NCBI RefSeq assembly: GCF_037975245.1
Contig: NC_092561.1
Span: 15,941,001-16,005,000 of the forward strand
Length of the DNA stretch: 64,000 nucleotides
Direction of reading: 5' to 3'
Source of the DNA: Apostichopus japonicus
Lineage: Eukaryota > Echinodermata > Holothuroidea > Aspidochirotida > Stichopodidae
Part shown: one piece after another, positions 1 through 13,024 of the stretch
Layout of the letters: every line of letters starts with the position of its first letter
How positions within the stretch are numbered: position 1 is the first letter of the stretch
Notes under the pieces: generated by a model
The model's input: the letters and a program-made list of their open reading frames with translations, nothing else
Told to the model about the DNA's origin: nothing
The model's database searches: none
Program-made: the position numbers and the translations under genes

Positions 1-296
1 GCCTTTGGCTTTTACTTTTTTTCTTTTTTTTTTTGCGCAGCTTTGCTGATTATGCGCTACATAAATATCACTTATTAATATTATTATTATCGATAAACGG
101 GCCCCAGAACGTGATCAACTACACGGTCAATGGCTTGAGAGTAACAGGTATATATGATACAATGTTAGATTACTTAAAATAAGAGACAACGAAACTGCAT
201 GTTTGAGGAGGGGGAGATAAGTCTGCCGTTTCTGGAATATAGGATGGCCCTTAAAAGAGCCGTTGGATGTCGAGCCTTCTACACGAGAAGAACAAT
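1..296. other. H4-H2B spacer, right-hand end, with H2B 3' flank
   Basis: AT-rich spacer equal to 5779-6074 of the next unit. It holds a poly-T tract (about 16-34), a short ATT repeat near 78-92 and the 3' end signals of H2B at 246-261. I see no gene here. Confidence 0.8.
246..261 (-). terminator. Histone 3' stem-loop of H2B, unit 1
   Basis: The minus strand reads GGCTCTTTTAAGGGCC: a 6-bp stem with a TTTA loop and one G-U wobble at the fourth pair. It starts 36 nt downstream of the H2B stop. This is the metazoan replication-dependent histone mRNA 3' signal, bound by SLBP in place of a poly(A) tail. A purine-containing candidate downstream element (CCAGAAACGG) follows. Confidence 0.95.
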
Positions 297-668
297 CTAC
301 TTGGAGGTGGTGTACTTGGTGACAGCCTTGGTACCCTCTGAGACGGCATGCTTGGCGAGCTCACCAGGCAGCAACAGTCTGACGGCGGTCTGGACCTCCC
401 GACTGGTGATGGTGGACTTCCTGTTGTAGTGGGCCAAACGGGAAGCTTCGGCGGCGATACGCTCGAAGATGTCGTTCACGAAGCTGTTCATGATAGACAT
501 AGCACGGCTAGAGATACCGGTGTCTGGGTGGACCTGCTTCATGACTTTGTAGATGTAGATACTGTAAGTCTCACGCCTGGTCCTTCGCCTCTTCTTGTCT
601 CCTGGGTTGCGAGGTGCCTTGGACTTGGCGGCCTTCTTTGCTCCCTTTCCTGCAGCTTTTGGTGCCAT
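297..668 (-). CDS. H2B: Histone H2B, unit 1
   Basis: 123-residue core histone that pairs with H2A in the nucleosome. The basic N-terminal tail (residues 1 to ~33, starting [12 protein letters not shown]) is followed by the histone fold with the diagnostic [17 protein letters not shown], the [13 protein letters not shown] helix and the C-terminal [19 protein letters not shown] helix. The conserved ubiquitination lysine in the final VTKYTTSK is present. Length is normal and there are no introns. The ATG at 666-668 is the only start giving a complete tail. It is transcribed divergently from H2A across a 364-bp promoter. All five H2B copies in the window encode the same protein. It lacks the long SPKK-type N-terminal extension of sea urchin sperm H2B. 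Confidence 0.98.
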   Translation of the reverse strand: MAPKAAGKGAKKAAKSKAPRNPGDKKRRRTRRETYSIYIYKVMKQVHPDTGISSRAMSIMNSFVNDIFERIAAEASRLAHYNRKSTITSREVQTAVRLLLPGELAKHAVSEGTKAVTKYTTSK

Positions 669-1032
669 TTTGGACGTGAAGTTTTCGTTGCGATACGGTA
701 AGTAAAGCGATGAATGAATGAGTGTCCTCCACGCTGCGAAATGTATTTATGACAGATTTGATATCACTTCAGCGAAGCAGAAAAACTTCCCATATTGACA
801 AAGCACGTGCTATGCATTGCACAGCACACACGAGCTGGCCAATCACAATGCGGAAGCTTTTCTTAATTCTTTCACGCATTGTACGATCAGGGCAAAGGGT
901 GGCATAGAATCCCCTCATAAGGGCACTGTGCTGTAGCTTTAGAGTCCGGACTACTTGAATGAGAGCTTTCCGGCAGGCAAATCATTTCTTTGATTCGTTT
1001 CAAGTCGAAAACATACCCAAATTTACTTCATC
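669..1032. promoter_or_regulatory. Divergent H2B/H2A promoter, unit 1
   Basis: 364 bp between the start codons of H2B (-) and H2A (+). Elements seen: a CCAAT box at 839-843 (+), an E-box CACGTG at 804-809, and a TATA-like CATAAATA on the minus strand at 744-751, about 76-83 nt upstream of the H2B ATG. The H2A side has only a weak TATA-like sequence (TCATAAG, around 915-921). Sharing one intergenic region suggests coordinated S-phase expression of the dimer partners; this is inferred from the layout. Confidence 0.7.
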
Positions 1033-1413
1033 ATGACTGGCAGGGGCAAAGGTGGTAAGGCCAGGGCAAAGGCCAAGAGTCGATCTGCAAGAGCAGGGCT
1101 TCAATTCCCAGTAGGTCGTGTACACAGGTTCCTGCGAAGAGGAAATTACGCCCAGAGGATCGGCGCTGGCGCACCCGTCTACCTGGCTGCCGTACTAGAG
1201 TACCTCGCCGCCGAGATCTTGGAATTGGCCGGTAACGCTGCACGTGACAACAAGAAGACCAGGATCATCCCCCGTCATCTCCAACTCGCCATCCGAAACG
1301 ACGAGGAGTTGAACAAACTCTTGAGCGGAGTCACCATCGCCCAGGGAGGTGTTCTTCCAAACATCCAGGCTGTCCTTCTACCCAAGAAGACATCCGGAGG
1401 CAAGAAGGCTTAA
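1033..1413 (+). CDS. H2A: Histone H2A, unit 1
   Basis: 126-residue canonical H2A. It has a basic N-terminal tail ([18 protein letters not shown]), the [19 protein letters not shown] motif opening the fold, the acidic-patch residues in [11 protein letters not shown] and NDEELNKLL, and the docking-domain motif [14 protein letters not shown] near the end. The C-terminus is TSGGKKA with no SQ motif, so it is not H2A.X, and there is no H2A.Z-type sequence. Thr rather than Ser follows the initiator Met. There is no intron. It is divergent from H2B and convergent with H3, which lies 1.2 kb downstream. Four of the six H2A loci in the window are intact; the copies in units 3 and 6 are broken. Confidence 0.98.
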   Translation: MTGRGKGGKARAKAKSRSARAGLQFPVGRVHRFLRRGNYAQRIGAGAPVYLAAVLEYLAAEILELAGNAARDNKKTRIIPRHLQLAIRNDEELNKLLSGVTIAQGGVLPNIQAVLLPKKTSGGKKA

Positions 1414-1451
1414 AGGGGAGGTTGCATTGCAATCGCCCATCGATTACCAAC

Positions 1452-1467
1452 GGCTCTTTTAAGGGCC
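1452..1467 (+). terminator. Histone 3' stem-loop and HDE of H2A, unit 1
   Basis: GGCTCTTTTAAGGGCC starts 39 nt after the stop codon. The purine-rich CAGAAAGATA at 1479-1488, 12 nt beyond the stem-loop, fits a histone downstream element for U7 snRNP. It is the best HDE match of the four genes in the unit. Confidence 0.95.
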
Positions 1468-1790
1468 ATCAAATCACCCAGAAAGATATACTCATTCCTC
1501 TCCTCAAACATGCTTGCGTCAGTGTCTTATTTCTCCTTTTAAGTTAGATGTATCAGCTAGCTGCAACCCCAATAATCGTGGGGCTTCGGACCCTCAGCCA
1601 AAAACCAAAGGTCAGAAACCCCAAGATTTGATTGAAAACTCCTGCTGGACAGAAAACTAACATCCCATAAAAAAAAAAAATTAAAAAAAATATATATAAT
1701 GTATGTAGGGAACTTTTCACATGATTTTGGCCGCAGGTTTTATGAATTAAGTATTTAGCAAGATATCTTGGATTAGGGGATAAAGGGAAC

Positions 1791-1822
<32 letters not shown>

Positions 1823-2014
1823 GAATAATTTTTGTAACTTTTTGGGTTTGAAATAAAAATAGATATTGTGTTTGGCTGCTTCAATGAGCTTACTGGTAGC
1901 AATGCATCTGGGGGTGTTAAGTCAGATCCTAAGGGCTTTGTTATTAATAGTCTTAGAAATTTGAAACTTGTAACAACTAACGAGGCATATACTACCGCAA
2001 GTATTAATCGTTTC

Positions 2015-2176
2015 GCACCTTTCAATGTTATTAAGTCTGGAAATTTTTGTCGGTGTGTTACGTAATCAATTCGCAAAGCCAAGCCGAGGGAACGAGCATC
2101 AGCTCAAATTTTCCCCCGATCTACTGCGAGAGCCTATTGAAATGCCCGAGGCAGGTAAACTGTTATGGCAGTGGTA
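2015..2176 (+). repeat. Spacer element A (H2A-H3 spacer), unit 1
   Basis: This 162-bp segment shares ordered blocks with the reverse complement of 4777-4952 in the other spacer: GCACCTTTC, TTAAGTCTGGAA, GTGTTACGTAATC, AGGGAACGAGC, GATCTAC, AAATGCCCGAGGCA and TGGCAGTGGTA. It contains the palindrome TTACGTAA at 2058-2065. Equivalent copies lie at 7793-7954 and 13571-13733 (+), and at 19718-19879, 25476-25637 and 31236-31397 (-). Function is unknown; see the findings. Confidence 0.8.
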
Positions 2177-2327
2177 TTAAATTTAAGATCCGTGCTTTGA
2201 ACGATAGAGATATTACTACGTTTTTAAGATTTACTTCTCTTGTATTGGAGATCGTTAACATACACGCTGATGTGTGTCAACCCATGTTAACACGCTTATA
2301 ATACAAAGGCGATTAGGATAGAGGATC

Positions 2328-2359
<32 letters not shown>

Positions 2360-2570
2360 GATTAGGGGTTATGATTATGAGTTAGGGATAAGCTCACTTT
2401 GATTATTTATTAGTGAATTGCATCATGCACGAAGGGAATCACCAACCACCCAGCATAGAAGTAATAATAACAATAATAATGATAATCATTTAAAAAATAA
2501 TAATAATAATGAGACGACAAGTTGCATGTTCGGAGGGAGAGAAAAATCTGCTCTAACTGGTAGATATGAT

Positions 2571-2586
2571 GGCCCTTAAAAGAGCC
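2571..2586 (-). terminator. Histone 3' stem-loop of H3, unit 1
   Basis: The minus strand carries GGCTCTTTTAAGGGCC 36 nt past the H3 stop. The downstream purine-rich stretch is weaker than that of H2A. Confidence 0.95.
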
Positions 2587-2622
2587 GTTGGTTTTCGAGA
2601 ATCCGTCGGAGACAGATACGAT

Positions 2623-4093
<1,471 letters not shown>

Positions 4094-4132
4094 ATGCATC
4101 TTTCCTGTCACGAAGACGAATCGAAATCCAAC

Positions 4133-4148
4133 GGCTCTTTTAAGGGCC
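4133..4148 (+). terminator. Histone 3' stem-loop and HDE of H4, unit 1
   Basis: GGCTCTTTTAAGGGCC starts 39 nt after the H4 stop. A purine-rich CAGAGAGAG follows about 13 nt later as a candidate U7-binding downstream element. Confidence 0.95.
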
Positions 4149-4776
4149 ATCAAATATCCCCAGAGAGAGTTACTCATTCCTCTCCCTCGAAACATGCAAT
4201 TCGTCGTCTTAATTCTTTTCTTTGTGTGAGTGAATGTATGTGTGTGTGTATGTATACGCCAGCATCGGGCAAAATAAGTTATATGCATAGGCAATTTTGC
4301 TAGAAATTTCAAAACACCGTAATTGAAATCCACCCCCTCCCTCAAGTGAAGTCCCCCCCCCCCCTTTAGTAATCCCTACCTAATTGGCTCTCCAGTTCCG
4401 ACCTCCTGTTTATTTATATAGACAACTTTCCCTAGAAAAAAAAAAAACAAGTGTCTATTCTACAAAACTTCAATATTATCCCCGTAGGACCTCTTGCGAA
4501 GGTCGAGCAGGGGTAAACTCCTTTTATTTATACTCAAGTGAAGTCGGTTATTATACGTAATAAAATTCTGCAACAACCCCCAGTTCACCAATACAGCAAA
4601 CCAGTGAAGTTCTAAGACATACGACCCAACAAGCAAGACAATACGAACTTCCCCCACCCCTCCACCCCCCTCCCGAATCGCTACTTGTCCATTGAACACA
4701 ATGCATGCACGACTGTACCGTTACACGATTAGTCCCAAATGCGAGACAACATATCATTTGAAAATGCGCCCTTTTT

Positions 4777-4952
4777 TACCACTGCCAGAACAGTTTCCCT
4801 TGCCTCGGGCATTTTATTTGGCTCACGCGGTAGATCACTGGTAATGTGAGCCGAGGAAGTTACTTTTCCAAGCTCGTTCCCTTCGCTAGGCTTGGCGAGT
4901 CGATTACGTAACACGCATGCTATTGTTCCAGACTAATTAGCTAGAAAGGTGC
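4777..4952 (-). repeat. Spacer element B (H4-H2B spacer), unit 1
   Basis: Diverged relative of element A, in the opposite orientation on the same strand map. Shared blocks include GTGTTACGTAATC, AGGGAACGAGC, GATCTAC and AAATGCCCGAGGCA, in the same order. Other copies: 10554-10729 (-), and 16960-17126, 22718-22884 and 28476-28642 (+). The right-arm copies lack about 9 nt next to the AAGGGAACGAG block. Confidence 0.8.
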
Positions 4953-5139
4953 AGAAGTTGACAGTGGCGAAAAATGAACGTCAGTCTTACTAAAGAGCGG
5001 ATTTTCATATGTGGCTATGTCGCGATCATCGCAAGTGAAACTATTCAGTGTTTGTGTGTGGTGGGGGAGGACCTAGAGGTTATTTATCGTTATTGTTGGA
5101 TTTATTATGGATTATTATGGATTCTAATACCTGCCTGTC

Positions 5140-5350
5140 TTGTCTCCTTACACCGTACAAACCTAGCAGAACCCTACGGTCATCATCGCAGGAATTGCTC
5201 AAGGAGAAGAGAACAAGATGCAAGACCGGCGACAGAGCCTTCTCAGTCAGCGCTCCCAGAATGCCTATACCGAACTCTGTGAGTGTATGCATTTCTCTTA
5301 CCACTTTTAAAAACTGCTTTGAAAGCATATTATGTTCGACTCGCTTTTAC
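5140..5350 (+). pseudogene. Relic of non-LTR retrotransposon RT C-terminus, unit 1
   Basis: One reading frame gives LTPYKPSRTLRSSSQELL (from about 5147), then KTGDRAFSVSAPRM, then, after degraded sequence, LTTFKNCFESIL. This order (PSRxLRSS, GDRAFSVxAP, then FKxxL) is what I know from the extreme C-terminus of ORF2 in CR1/L2/RTE-like LINEs, where WNSLP normally follows AP. Here WNSLP is replaced and no polymerase or endonuclease domain remains. It is a dead fragment carried inside the histone unit and copied with it. The LINE clade is not determined. Confidence 0.72.
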
Positions 5351-6023
5351 TGTGTGATTGACTGTGTTTTAACTGTCATTGTGCATAGATACTACGTTTG
5401 GAACTAGTTACTTAATTCTGAACATTTGATTTTTTTTAATATCTATCTTTCATTTATTTAGTACGTTTAGACTCTATTTTGTATCGTTTAGTATTGGGTA
5501 TTTGATCTGTTTTAGGATTTTGTAATAATTCTCATACTGTAATGTATTTTTTTTTTTGTAATTTAAAAATTTTCATTTATTTACTACGTTTAGGGCTCTA
5601 TTTTGTATCGTTTAGTATTTAGGCTTTTACAATAATTCTCTTACTGTACTATAGTTCCTCATACTTATATATATTTAAACCTGGACTATGATTGAATCTA
5701 TTTACATGCTTCTGAAATTGTTTTGGAGTATATGCGTTTTAGTATCGTTTAGTACGGGTGTGTTTTTTTTATATTGTTGCCTTTGGCTTTTACTTTTTTT
5801 CTTTTTTTTTTTGCGCAGCTTTGCTGATTATGCGCTACATAAATATCACTTATTAATATTATTATTATCGATAAACGGGCCCCAGAACGTGATCAACTAC
5901 ACGGTCAATGGCTTGAGAGTAACAGGTATATATGATACAATGTTAGATTACTTAAAATAAGAGACAACGAAACTGCATGTTTGAGGAGGGGGAGATAAGT
6001 CTGCCGTTTCTGGAATATAGGAT

Positions 6024-6039
6024 GGCCCTTAAAAGAGCC
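6024..6039 (-). terminator. Histone 3' stem-loop of H2B, unit 2
   Basis: Same 16-nt stem-loop as in unit 1, on the minus strand downstream of the H2B ending at 6075. Confidence 0.95.
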
Positions 6040-6074
6040 GTTGGATGTCGAGCCTTCTACACGAGAAGAACAAT

Positions 6075-6446
6075 CTACTTGGAGGTGGTGTACTTGGTGA
6101 CAGCCTTGGTACCCTCTGAGACGGCATGCTTGGCGAGCTCACCAGGCAGCAACAGTCTGACGGCGGTCTGGACCTCCCGACTGGTGATGGTGGACTTCCT
6201 GTTGTAGTGGGCCAAACGGGAAGCTTCGGCGGCGATACGCTCGAAGATGTCGTTCACGAAGCTGTTCATGATAGACATAGCACGGCTAGAGATACCGGTG
6301 TCTGGGTGGACCTGCTTCATGACTTTGTAGATGTAGATACTGTAAGTCTCACGCCTGGTCCTTCGCCTCTTCTTGTCTCCTGGGTTGCGAGGTGCCTTGG
6401 ACTTGGCGGCCTTCTTTGCTCCCTTTCCTGCAGCTTTTGGTGCCAT
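6075..6446 (-). CDS. H2B: Histone H2B, unit 2
   Basis: 123 codons; the protein is identical to the unit 1 copy and the gene is intact. It faces H4 of unit 1 across the ~2 kb spacer and shares a promoter with the H2A at 6811. Confidence 0.98.
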   Translation of the reverse strand: MAPKAAGKGAKKAAKSKAPRNPGDKKRRRTRRETYSIYIYKVMKQVHPDTGISSRAMSIMNSFVNDIFERIAAEASRLAHYNRKSTITSREVQTAVRLLLPGELAKHAVSEGTKAVTKYTTSK

Positions 6447-6810
6447 TTTGGACGTGAAGTTTTCGTTGCGATACGGTAAGTAAAGCGATGAATGAATGAG
6501 TGTCCTCCACGCTGCGAAATGTATTTATGACAGATTTGATATCACTTCAGCGAAGCAGAAAAACTTCCCATATTGACAAAGCACGTGCTATGCATTGCAC
6601 AGCACACACGAGCTGGCCAATCACAATGCGGAAGCTTTTCTTAATTCTTTCACGCATTGTACGATCAGGGCAAAGGGTGGCATAGAATCCCCTCATAAGG
6701 GCACTGTGCTGTAGCTTTAGAGTCCGGACTACTTGAATGAGAGCTTTCCGGCAGGCAAATCATTTCTTTGATTCGTTTCAAGTCGAAAACATACCCAAAT
6801 TTACTTCATC
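6447..6810. promoter_or_regulatory. Divergent H2B/H2A promoter, unit 2
   Basis: 364 bp, matching the unit 1 promoter. The CCAAT box lies at about 6617-6621 and the E-box at 6582-6587. Confidence 0.7.
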
Positions 6811-7191
6811 ATGACTGGCAGGGGCAAAGGTGGTAAGGCCAGGGCAAAGGCCAAGAGTCGATCTGCAAGAGCAGGGCTTCAATTCCCAGTAGGTCGTGTA
6901 CACAGGTTCCTGCGAAGAGGAAATTACGCCCAGAGGATCGGCGCTGGCGCACCCGTCTACCTGGCTGCCGTACTAGAGTACCTCGCCGCCGAGATCTTGG
7001 AATTGGCCGGTAACGCTGCACGTGACAACAAGAAGACCAGGATCATCCCCCGTCATCTCCAACTCGCCATCCGAAACGACGAGGAGTTGAACAAACTCTT
7101 GAGCGGAGTCACCATCGCCCAGGGAGGTGTTCTTCCAAACATCCAGGCTGTCCTTCTACCCAAGAAGACATCCGGAGGCAAGAAGGCTTAA
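6811..7191 (+). CDS. H2A: Histone H2A, unit 2
   Basis: 126 codons; intact, and the protein is identical to unit 1. The stem-loop follows at 7230. Confidence 0.98.
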   Translation: MTGRGKGGKARAKAKSRSARAGLQFPVGRVHRFLRRGNYAQRIGAGAPVYLAAVLEYLAAEILELAGNAARDNKKTRIIPRHLQLAIRNDEELNKLLSGVTIAQGGVLPNIQAVLLPKKTSGGKKA

Positions 7192-7229
7192 AGGGGAGGT
7201 TGCATTGCAATCGCCCATCGATTACCAAC

Positions 7230-7245
7230 GGCTCTTTTAAGGGCC
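7230..7245 (+). terminator. Histone 3' stem-loop of H2A, unit 2
   Basis: GGCTCTTTTAAGGGCC, followed by the CAGAAAGATA downstream element. Confidence 0.95.
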
Positions 7246-7568
7246 ATCAAATCACCCAGAAAGATATACTCATTCCTCTCCTCAAACATGCTTGCGTCAG
7301 TGTCTTATTTCTCCTTTTAAGTTAGATGTATCAGCTAGCTGCAACCCCAATAATCGTGGGGCTTCGGACCCTCAGCCAAAAACCAAAGGTCAGAAACCCC
7401 AAGATTTGATTGAAAACTCCTGCTGGACAGAAAACTAACATCCCATAAAAAAAAAAAATTAAAAAAAATATATATAATGTATGTAGGGAACTTTTCACAT
7501 GATTTTGGCCGCAGGTTTTATGAATTAAGTATTTAGCAAGATATCTTGGATTAGGGGATAAAGGGAAC

Positions 7569-7600
<32 letters not shown>

Positions 7601-8105
7601 GAATAATTTTTGTAACTTTTTGGGTTTGAAATAAAAATAGATATTGTGTTTGGCTGCTTCAATGAGCTTACTGGTAGCAATGCATCTGGGGGTGTTAAGT
7701 CAGATCCTAAGGGCTTTGTTATTAATAGTCTTAGAAATTTGAAACTTGTAACAACTAACGAGGCATATACTACCGCAAGTATTAATCGTTTCGCACCTTT
7801 CAATGTTATTAAGTCTGGAAATTTTTGTCGGTGTGTTACGTAATCAATTCGCAAAGCCAAGCCGAGGGAACGAGCATCAGCTCAAATTTTCCCCCGATCT
7901 ACTGCGAGAGCCTATTGAAATGCCCGAGGCAGGTAAACTGTTATGGCAGTGGTATTAAATTTAAGATCCGTGCTTTGAACGATAGAGATATTACTACGTT
8001 TTTAAGATTTACTTCTCTTGTATTGGAGATCGTTAACATACACGCTGATGTGTGTCAACCCATGTTAACACGCTTATAATACAAAGGCGATTAGGATAGA
8101 GGATC

Positions 8106-8137
<32 letters not shown>

Positions 8138-8348
8138 GATTAGGGGTTATGATTATGAGTTAGGGATAAGCTCACTTTGATTATTTATTAGTGAATTGCA
8201 TCATGCACGAAGGGAATCACCAACCACCCAGCATAGAAGTAATAATAACAATAATAATGATAATCATTTAAAAAATAATAATAATAATGAGACGACAAGT
8301 TGCATGTTCGGAGGGAGAGAAAAATCTGCTCTAACTGGTAGATATGAT

Positions 8349-8364
8349 GGCCCTTAAAAGAGCC
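8349..8364 (-). terminator. Histone 3' stem-loop of H3, unit 2
   Basis: Intact minus-strand stem-loop downstream of the H3 at 8401-8811. Confidence 0.95.
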
Positions 8365-8400
8365 GTTGGTTTTCGAGAATCCGTCGGAGACAGATACGAT

Positions 8401-9871
<1,471 letters not shown>

Positions 9872-9910
9872 ATGCATCTTTCCTGTCACGAAGACGAATC
9901 GAAATCCAAC

Positions 9911-9926
9911 GGCTCTTTTAAGGGCC
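9911..9926 (+). terminator. Histone 3' stem-loop of H4, unit 2
   Basis: Intact GGCTCTTTTAAGGGCC downstream of H4. Confidence 0.95.
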
Positions 9927-10916
9927 ATCAAATATCCCCAGAGAGAGTTACTCATTCCTCTCCCTCGAAACATGCAATTCGTCGTCTTAATTCTTTTCTT
10001 TGTGTGAGTGAATGTATGTGTGTGTGTATGTATACGCCAGCATCGGGCAAAATAAGTTATATGCATAGGCAATTTTGCTAGAAATTTCAAAACACCGTAA
10101 TTGAAATCCACCCCCTCCCTCAAGTGAAGTCCCCCCCCCCCTTTAGTAATCCCTACCTAATTGGCTCTCCAGTTCCGACCTCCTGTTTATTTATATAGAC
10201 AACTTTCCCTAGAAAAAAAAAAAACAAGTGTCTATTCTACAAAACTTCAATATTATCCCCGTAGGACCTCTTGCGAAGGTCGAGCAGGGGTAAACTCCTT
10301 TTATTTATACTCAAGTGAAGTCGGTTATTATACGTAATAAAATTCTGCAACAACCCCCAGTTCACCAATACAGCAAACCAGTGAAGTTCTAAGACATACG
10401 ACCCAACAAGCAAGACAATACGAACTTCCCCCACCCCTCCACCCCCCTCCCGAATCGCTACTTGTCCATTGAACACAATGCATGCACGACTGTACCGTTA
10501 CACGATTAGTCCCAAATGCGAGACAACATATCATTTGAAAATGCGCCCTTTTTTACCACTGCCAGAACAGTTTCCCTTGCCTCGGGCATTTTATTTGGCT
10601 CACGCGGTAGATCACTGGTAATGTGAGCCGAGGAAGTTACTTTTCCAAGCTCGTTCCCTTCGCTAGGCTTGGCGAGTCGATTACGTAACACGCATGCTAT
10701 TGTTCCAGACTAATTAGCTAGAAAGGTGCAGAAGTTGACAGTGGCGAAAAATGAACGTCAGTCTTACTAAAGAGCGGATTTTCATATGTGGCTATGTCGC
10801 GATCATCGCAAGTGAAACTATTCAGTGTTTGTGTGTGGTGGGGGAGGACCTAGAGGTTATTTATCGTTATTGTTGGATTTATTATGGATTATTATGGATT
10901 CTAATACCTGCCTGTC

Positions 10917-11127
10917 TTGTCTCCTTACACCGTACAAACCTAGCAGAACCCTACGGTCATCATCGCAGGAATTGCTCAAGGAGAAGAGAACAAGATGCAA
11001 GACCGGCGACAGAGCCTTCTCAGTCAGCGCTCCCAGAATGCCTATACCGAACTCTGTGAGTGTATGCATTTCTCTTACCACTTTTAAAAACTGCTTTGAA
11101 AGCATATTATGTTCGACTCGCTTTTAC
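10917..11127 (+). pseudogene. Relic of non-LTR retrotransposon RT C-terminus, unit 2
   Basis: Exact positional equivalent of the relic at 5140-5350, with the same conceptual peptide. It was copied with the histone unit and not inserted independently. Confidence 0.7.
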
Positions 11128-11800
11128 TGTGTGATTGACTGTGTTTTAACTGTCATTGTGCATAGATACTACGTTTGGAACTAGTTACTTAATTCTGAAC
11201 ATTTGATTTTTTTTAATATCTATCTTTCATTTATTTAGTACGTTTAGACTCTATTTTGTATCGTTTAGTATTGGGTATTTGATCTGTTTTAGGATTTTGT
11301 AATAATTCTCATACTGTAATGTATTTTTTTTTTGTAATTTAAAAATTTTCATTTATTTACTACGTTTAGGGCTCTATTTTGTATCGTTTAGTATTTTAGG
11401 CTTTTACAATAATTCTCTTACTGTACTATAGTTCCTCATACTTATATATATTTAAACCTGGACTATGATTGAATCTATTTACATGCTTCTGAAATTGTTT
11501 TGGAGTATATGCGTTTTAGTATCGTTTAGTACGGGTGTGTTTTTTTTATATTGTTGCCTTTGGCTTTTACTTTTTTTCTTTTTTTTTTTGCGCAGCTTTG
11601 CTGATTATGCGCTACATAAATATCACTTATTAATATTATTATTATCGATAAACGGGCCCCAGAACGTGATCAACTACACGGTCAATGGCTTGAGAGTAAC
11701 AGGTATATATGATACAATGTTAGATTACTTAAAATAAGAGACAACGAAACTGCATGTTTGAGGAGGGGGAGATAAGTCTGCCGTTTCTGGAATATAGGAT

Positions 11801-11816
11801 GGCCCTTAAAAGAGCC
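11801..11816 (-). terminator. Histone 3' stem-loop of H2B, unit 3
   Basis: Intact minus-strand stem-loop. It lies before the point (about 12280) where unit 3 starts to differ from its neighbours. Confidence 0.95.
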
Positions 11817-11851
11817 GTTGGATGTCGAGCCTTCTACACGAGAAGAACAAT

Positions 11852-12223
11852 CTACTTGGAGGTGGTGTACTTGGTGACAGCCTTGGTACCCTCTGAGACG
11901 GCATGCTTGGCGAGCTCACCAGGCAGCAACAGTCTGACGGCGGTCTGGACCTCCCGACTGGTGATGGTGGACTTCCTGTTGTAGTGGGCCAAACGGGAAG
12001 CTTCGGCGGCGATACGCTCGAAGATGTCGTTCACGAAGCTGTTCATGATAGACATAGCACGGCTAGAGATACCGGTGTCTGGGTGGACCTGCTTCATGAC
12101 TTTGTAGATGTAGATACTGTAAGTCTCACGCCTGGTCCTTCGCCTCTTCTTGTCTCCTGGGTTGCGAGGTGCCTTGGACTTGGCGGCCTTCTTTGCTCCC
12201 TTTCCTGCAGCTTTTGGTGCCAT
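11852..12223 (-). CDS. H2B: Histone H2B, unit 3
   Basis: 123 codons, intact and identical to units 1 and 2. It is the only intact gene of unit 3; the other three histones beside it are frameshifted. Confidence 0.97.
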   Translation of the reverse strand: MAPKAAGKGAKKAAKSKAPRNPGDKKRRRTRRETYSIYIYKVMKQVHPDTGISSRAMSIMNSFVNDIFERIAAEASRLAHYNRKSTITSREVQTAVRLLLPGELAKHAVSEGTKAVTKYTTSK

Positions 12224-12587
12224 TTTGGACGTGAAGTTTTCGTTGCGATACGGTAAGTAAAGCGATGAATGAATGAGTGTCCATCCACGCTGCGAAATGT
12301 ATTTATGACAGATTTGATATCACTTCAGCGAAGCAGAAAAACTTCCCATATTGACAAAGCACGTGCTATGCATTGCACAGCACACACGAGCTGGCCAATC
12401 ACAATGCGGAAGCTTTCTTAATTCTTTCACGCATTGTACGATCAGGGCAAAGGGTGGCATAGAATCCCCTCATAAGGGCACTGTGCTGTAGCTTTAGAGT
12501 CCGGACTACTTGAATGAGAGCTTTCCGGCAGGCAAATCATTTCTTTGATTCGTTTCAAGTCGAAAACATACCCAAATTTACTTCATC
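12224..12587. promoter_or_regulatory. Divergent H2B/H2A promoter, unit 3 (with indels)
   Basis: Copy of the 669-1032 region. An extra A at about 12283 (GTCCATCC against GTCCTCC) is the first indel of the degraded stretch, and a T is missing near 12415. The CCAAT box remains. Confidence 0.6.
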
Positions 12588-12969
12588 AAGACTGGCAGGG
12601 GCAAAGGTGGTAAGGCCAGGGCAAAGGCCAAGAGTCGATCTGCAAGAGCAGGCTTCAATTCCCAGTAGGTCGTGTACACAGGTTCCTGCGAAGAGGAAAA
12701 TTACGCCCAGAGGATCGGCGCTGGCGCACCCGTCCTACCTGGCTGCCGTACTAGAGTACCTCGCCGCCGAGATCTTGGAATTGGCCGGTAACGCTGCCAC
12801 GTGACAACAAGAAGACCAGGATCATCCCCCGTCATCTCCAACTCGCCATCCGAAACGACGAGGAGTTGAACAAACTCTTGAGCGGAGTCACCATCGCCCA
12901 GGGAGGTGTTCTTCCAACATCCAGGCTGTCCTTCTACCCAAGAAGACATCCGGAGGCAAGAAGGCTTAA
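12588..12969 (+). pseudogene. H2A: Frameshifted H2A, unit 3
   Basis: Same gene as 1033-1413, but the start codon reads AAG (12588-12590). Five 1-nt indels break the frame: a lost G near 12650, an extra A near 12700, an extra C near 12735, an extra C near 12798 and a lost A near 12917. Total length is 382 against 381 bp. The TAA and the downstream stem-loop (13009-13024) are intact. The indels sit mostly in homopolymers and continue in the noncoding flank. Unpolished sequence next to the assembly gap is therefore at least as likely as a true pseudogene. Confidence 0.9.
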
Positions 12970-13008
12970 AGGGGAGGTTTGCATTGCAATCGCCCATCGA
13001 ATACCAAC

Positions 13009-13024
13009 GGCTCTTTTAAGGGCC
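13009..13024 (+). terminator. Histone 3' stem-loop of H2A, unit 3
   Basis: GGCTCTTTTAAGGGCC intact behind the frameshifted H2A. Confidence 0.93.

Larger units (their letters stand above)
1414..2622. other. H2A-H3 convergent spacer, unit 1
   Basis: 1.2 kb between the 3' ends of H2A and H3. Besides the two stem-loops it holds an A-rich tract near 1668-1690, a (TTA)n run at about 1792-1822, the 162-bp spacer element at 2015-2176, a (TG)n microsatellite at about 2332-2359 and a second ATT/AAT-rich stretch around 2463-2510. I find no gene in it. Confidence 0.8.
4094..6074. other. H4-H2B spacer, unit 1
   Basis: About 2.0 kb with no histone H1 or other intact gene. Contents in order: the H4 stem-loop; short TG-rich and poly-C runs (4230-4250, 4353-4366); a C-rich run (4648-4675) whose complement is a G-quadruplex-type sequence; spacer element B (4777-4952, -); a reverse-transcriptase C-terminal relic (about 5140-5350, +); AT-rich sequence with repeated TTTTGTATCGTTTAGTA blocks around 5475 and 5600; and the H2B stem-loop at 6024-6039. 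Confidence 0.8.
7192..8400. other. H2A-H3 convergent spacer, unit 2
   Basis: Near-identical copy of 1414-2622, with spacer element A at 7793-7954, a (TTA)n run near 7570-7600 and a (TG)n run near 8110-8137. No gene. Confidence 0.8.
9872..11851. other. H4-H2B spacer, unit 2
   Basis: Copy of the unit 1 spacer, about 1 nt shorter through homopolymer differences. It holds spacer element B at 10554-10729 (-), the C-rich run near 10425-10452 and the reverse-transcriptase relic at about 10917-11127 (+). No intact gene. Confidence 0.8.

Noticed and set aside
2015-2176. Spacer element A as a tRNA, 5S or U snRNA gene
   Set aside because: No match by eye to 5S, U1, U2, U4, U5, U6 or U7 sequences and no proper A/B box pair or terminator; kept only as an unexplained element.
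4094-6074. Possible H1 gene in the long spacer
   Set aside because: No lysine-rich tail or winged-helix sequence in any frame; the only protein-like segment is the reverse-transcriptase relic.
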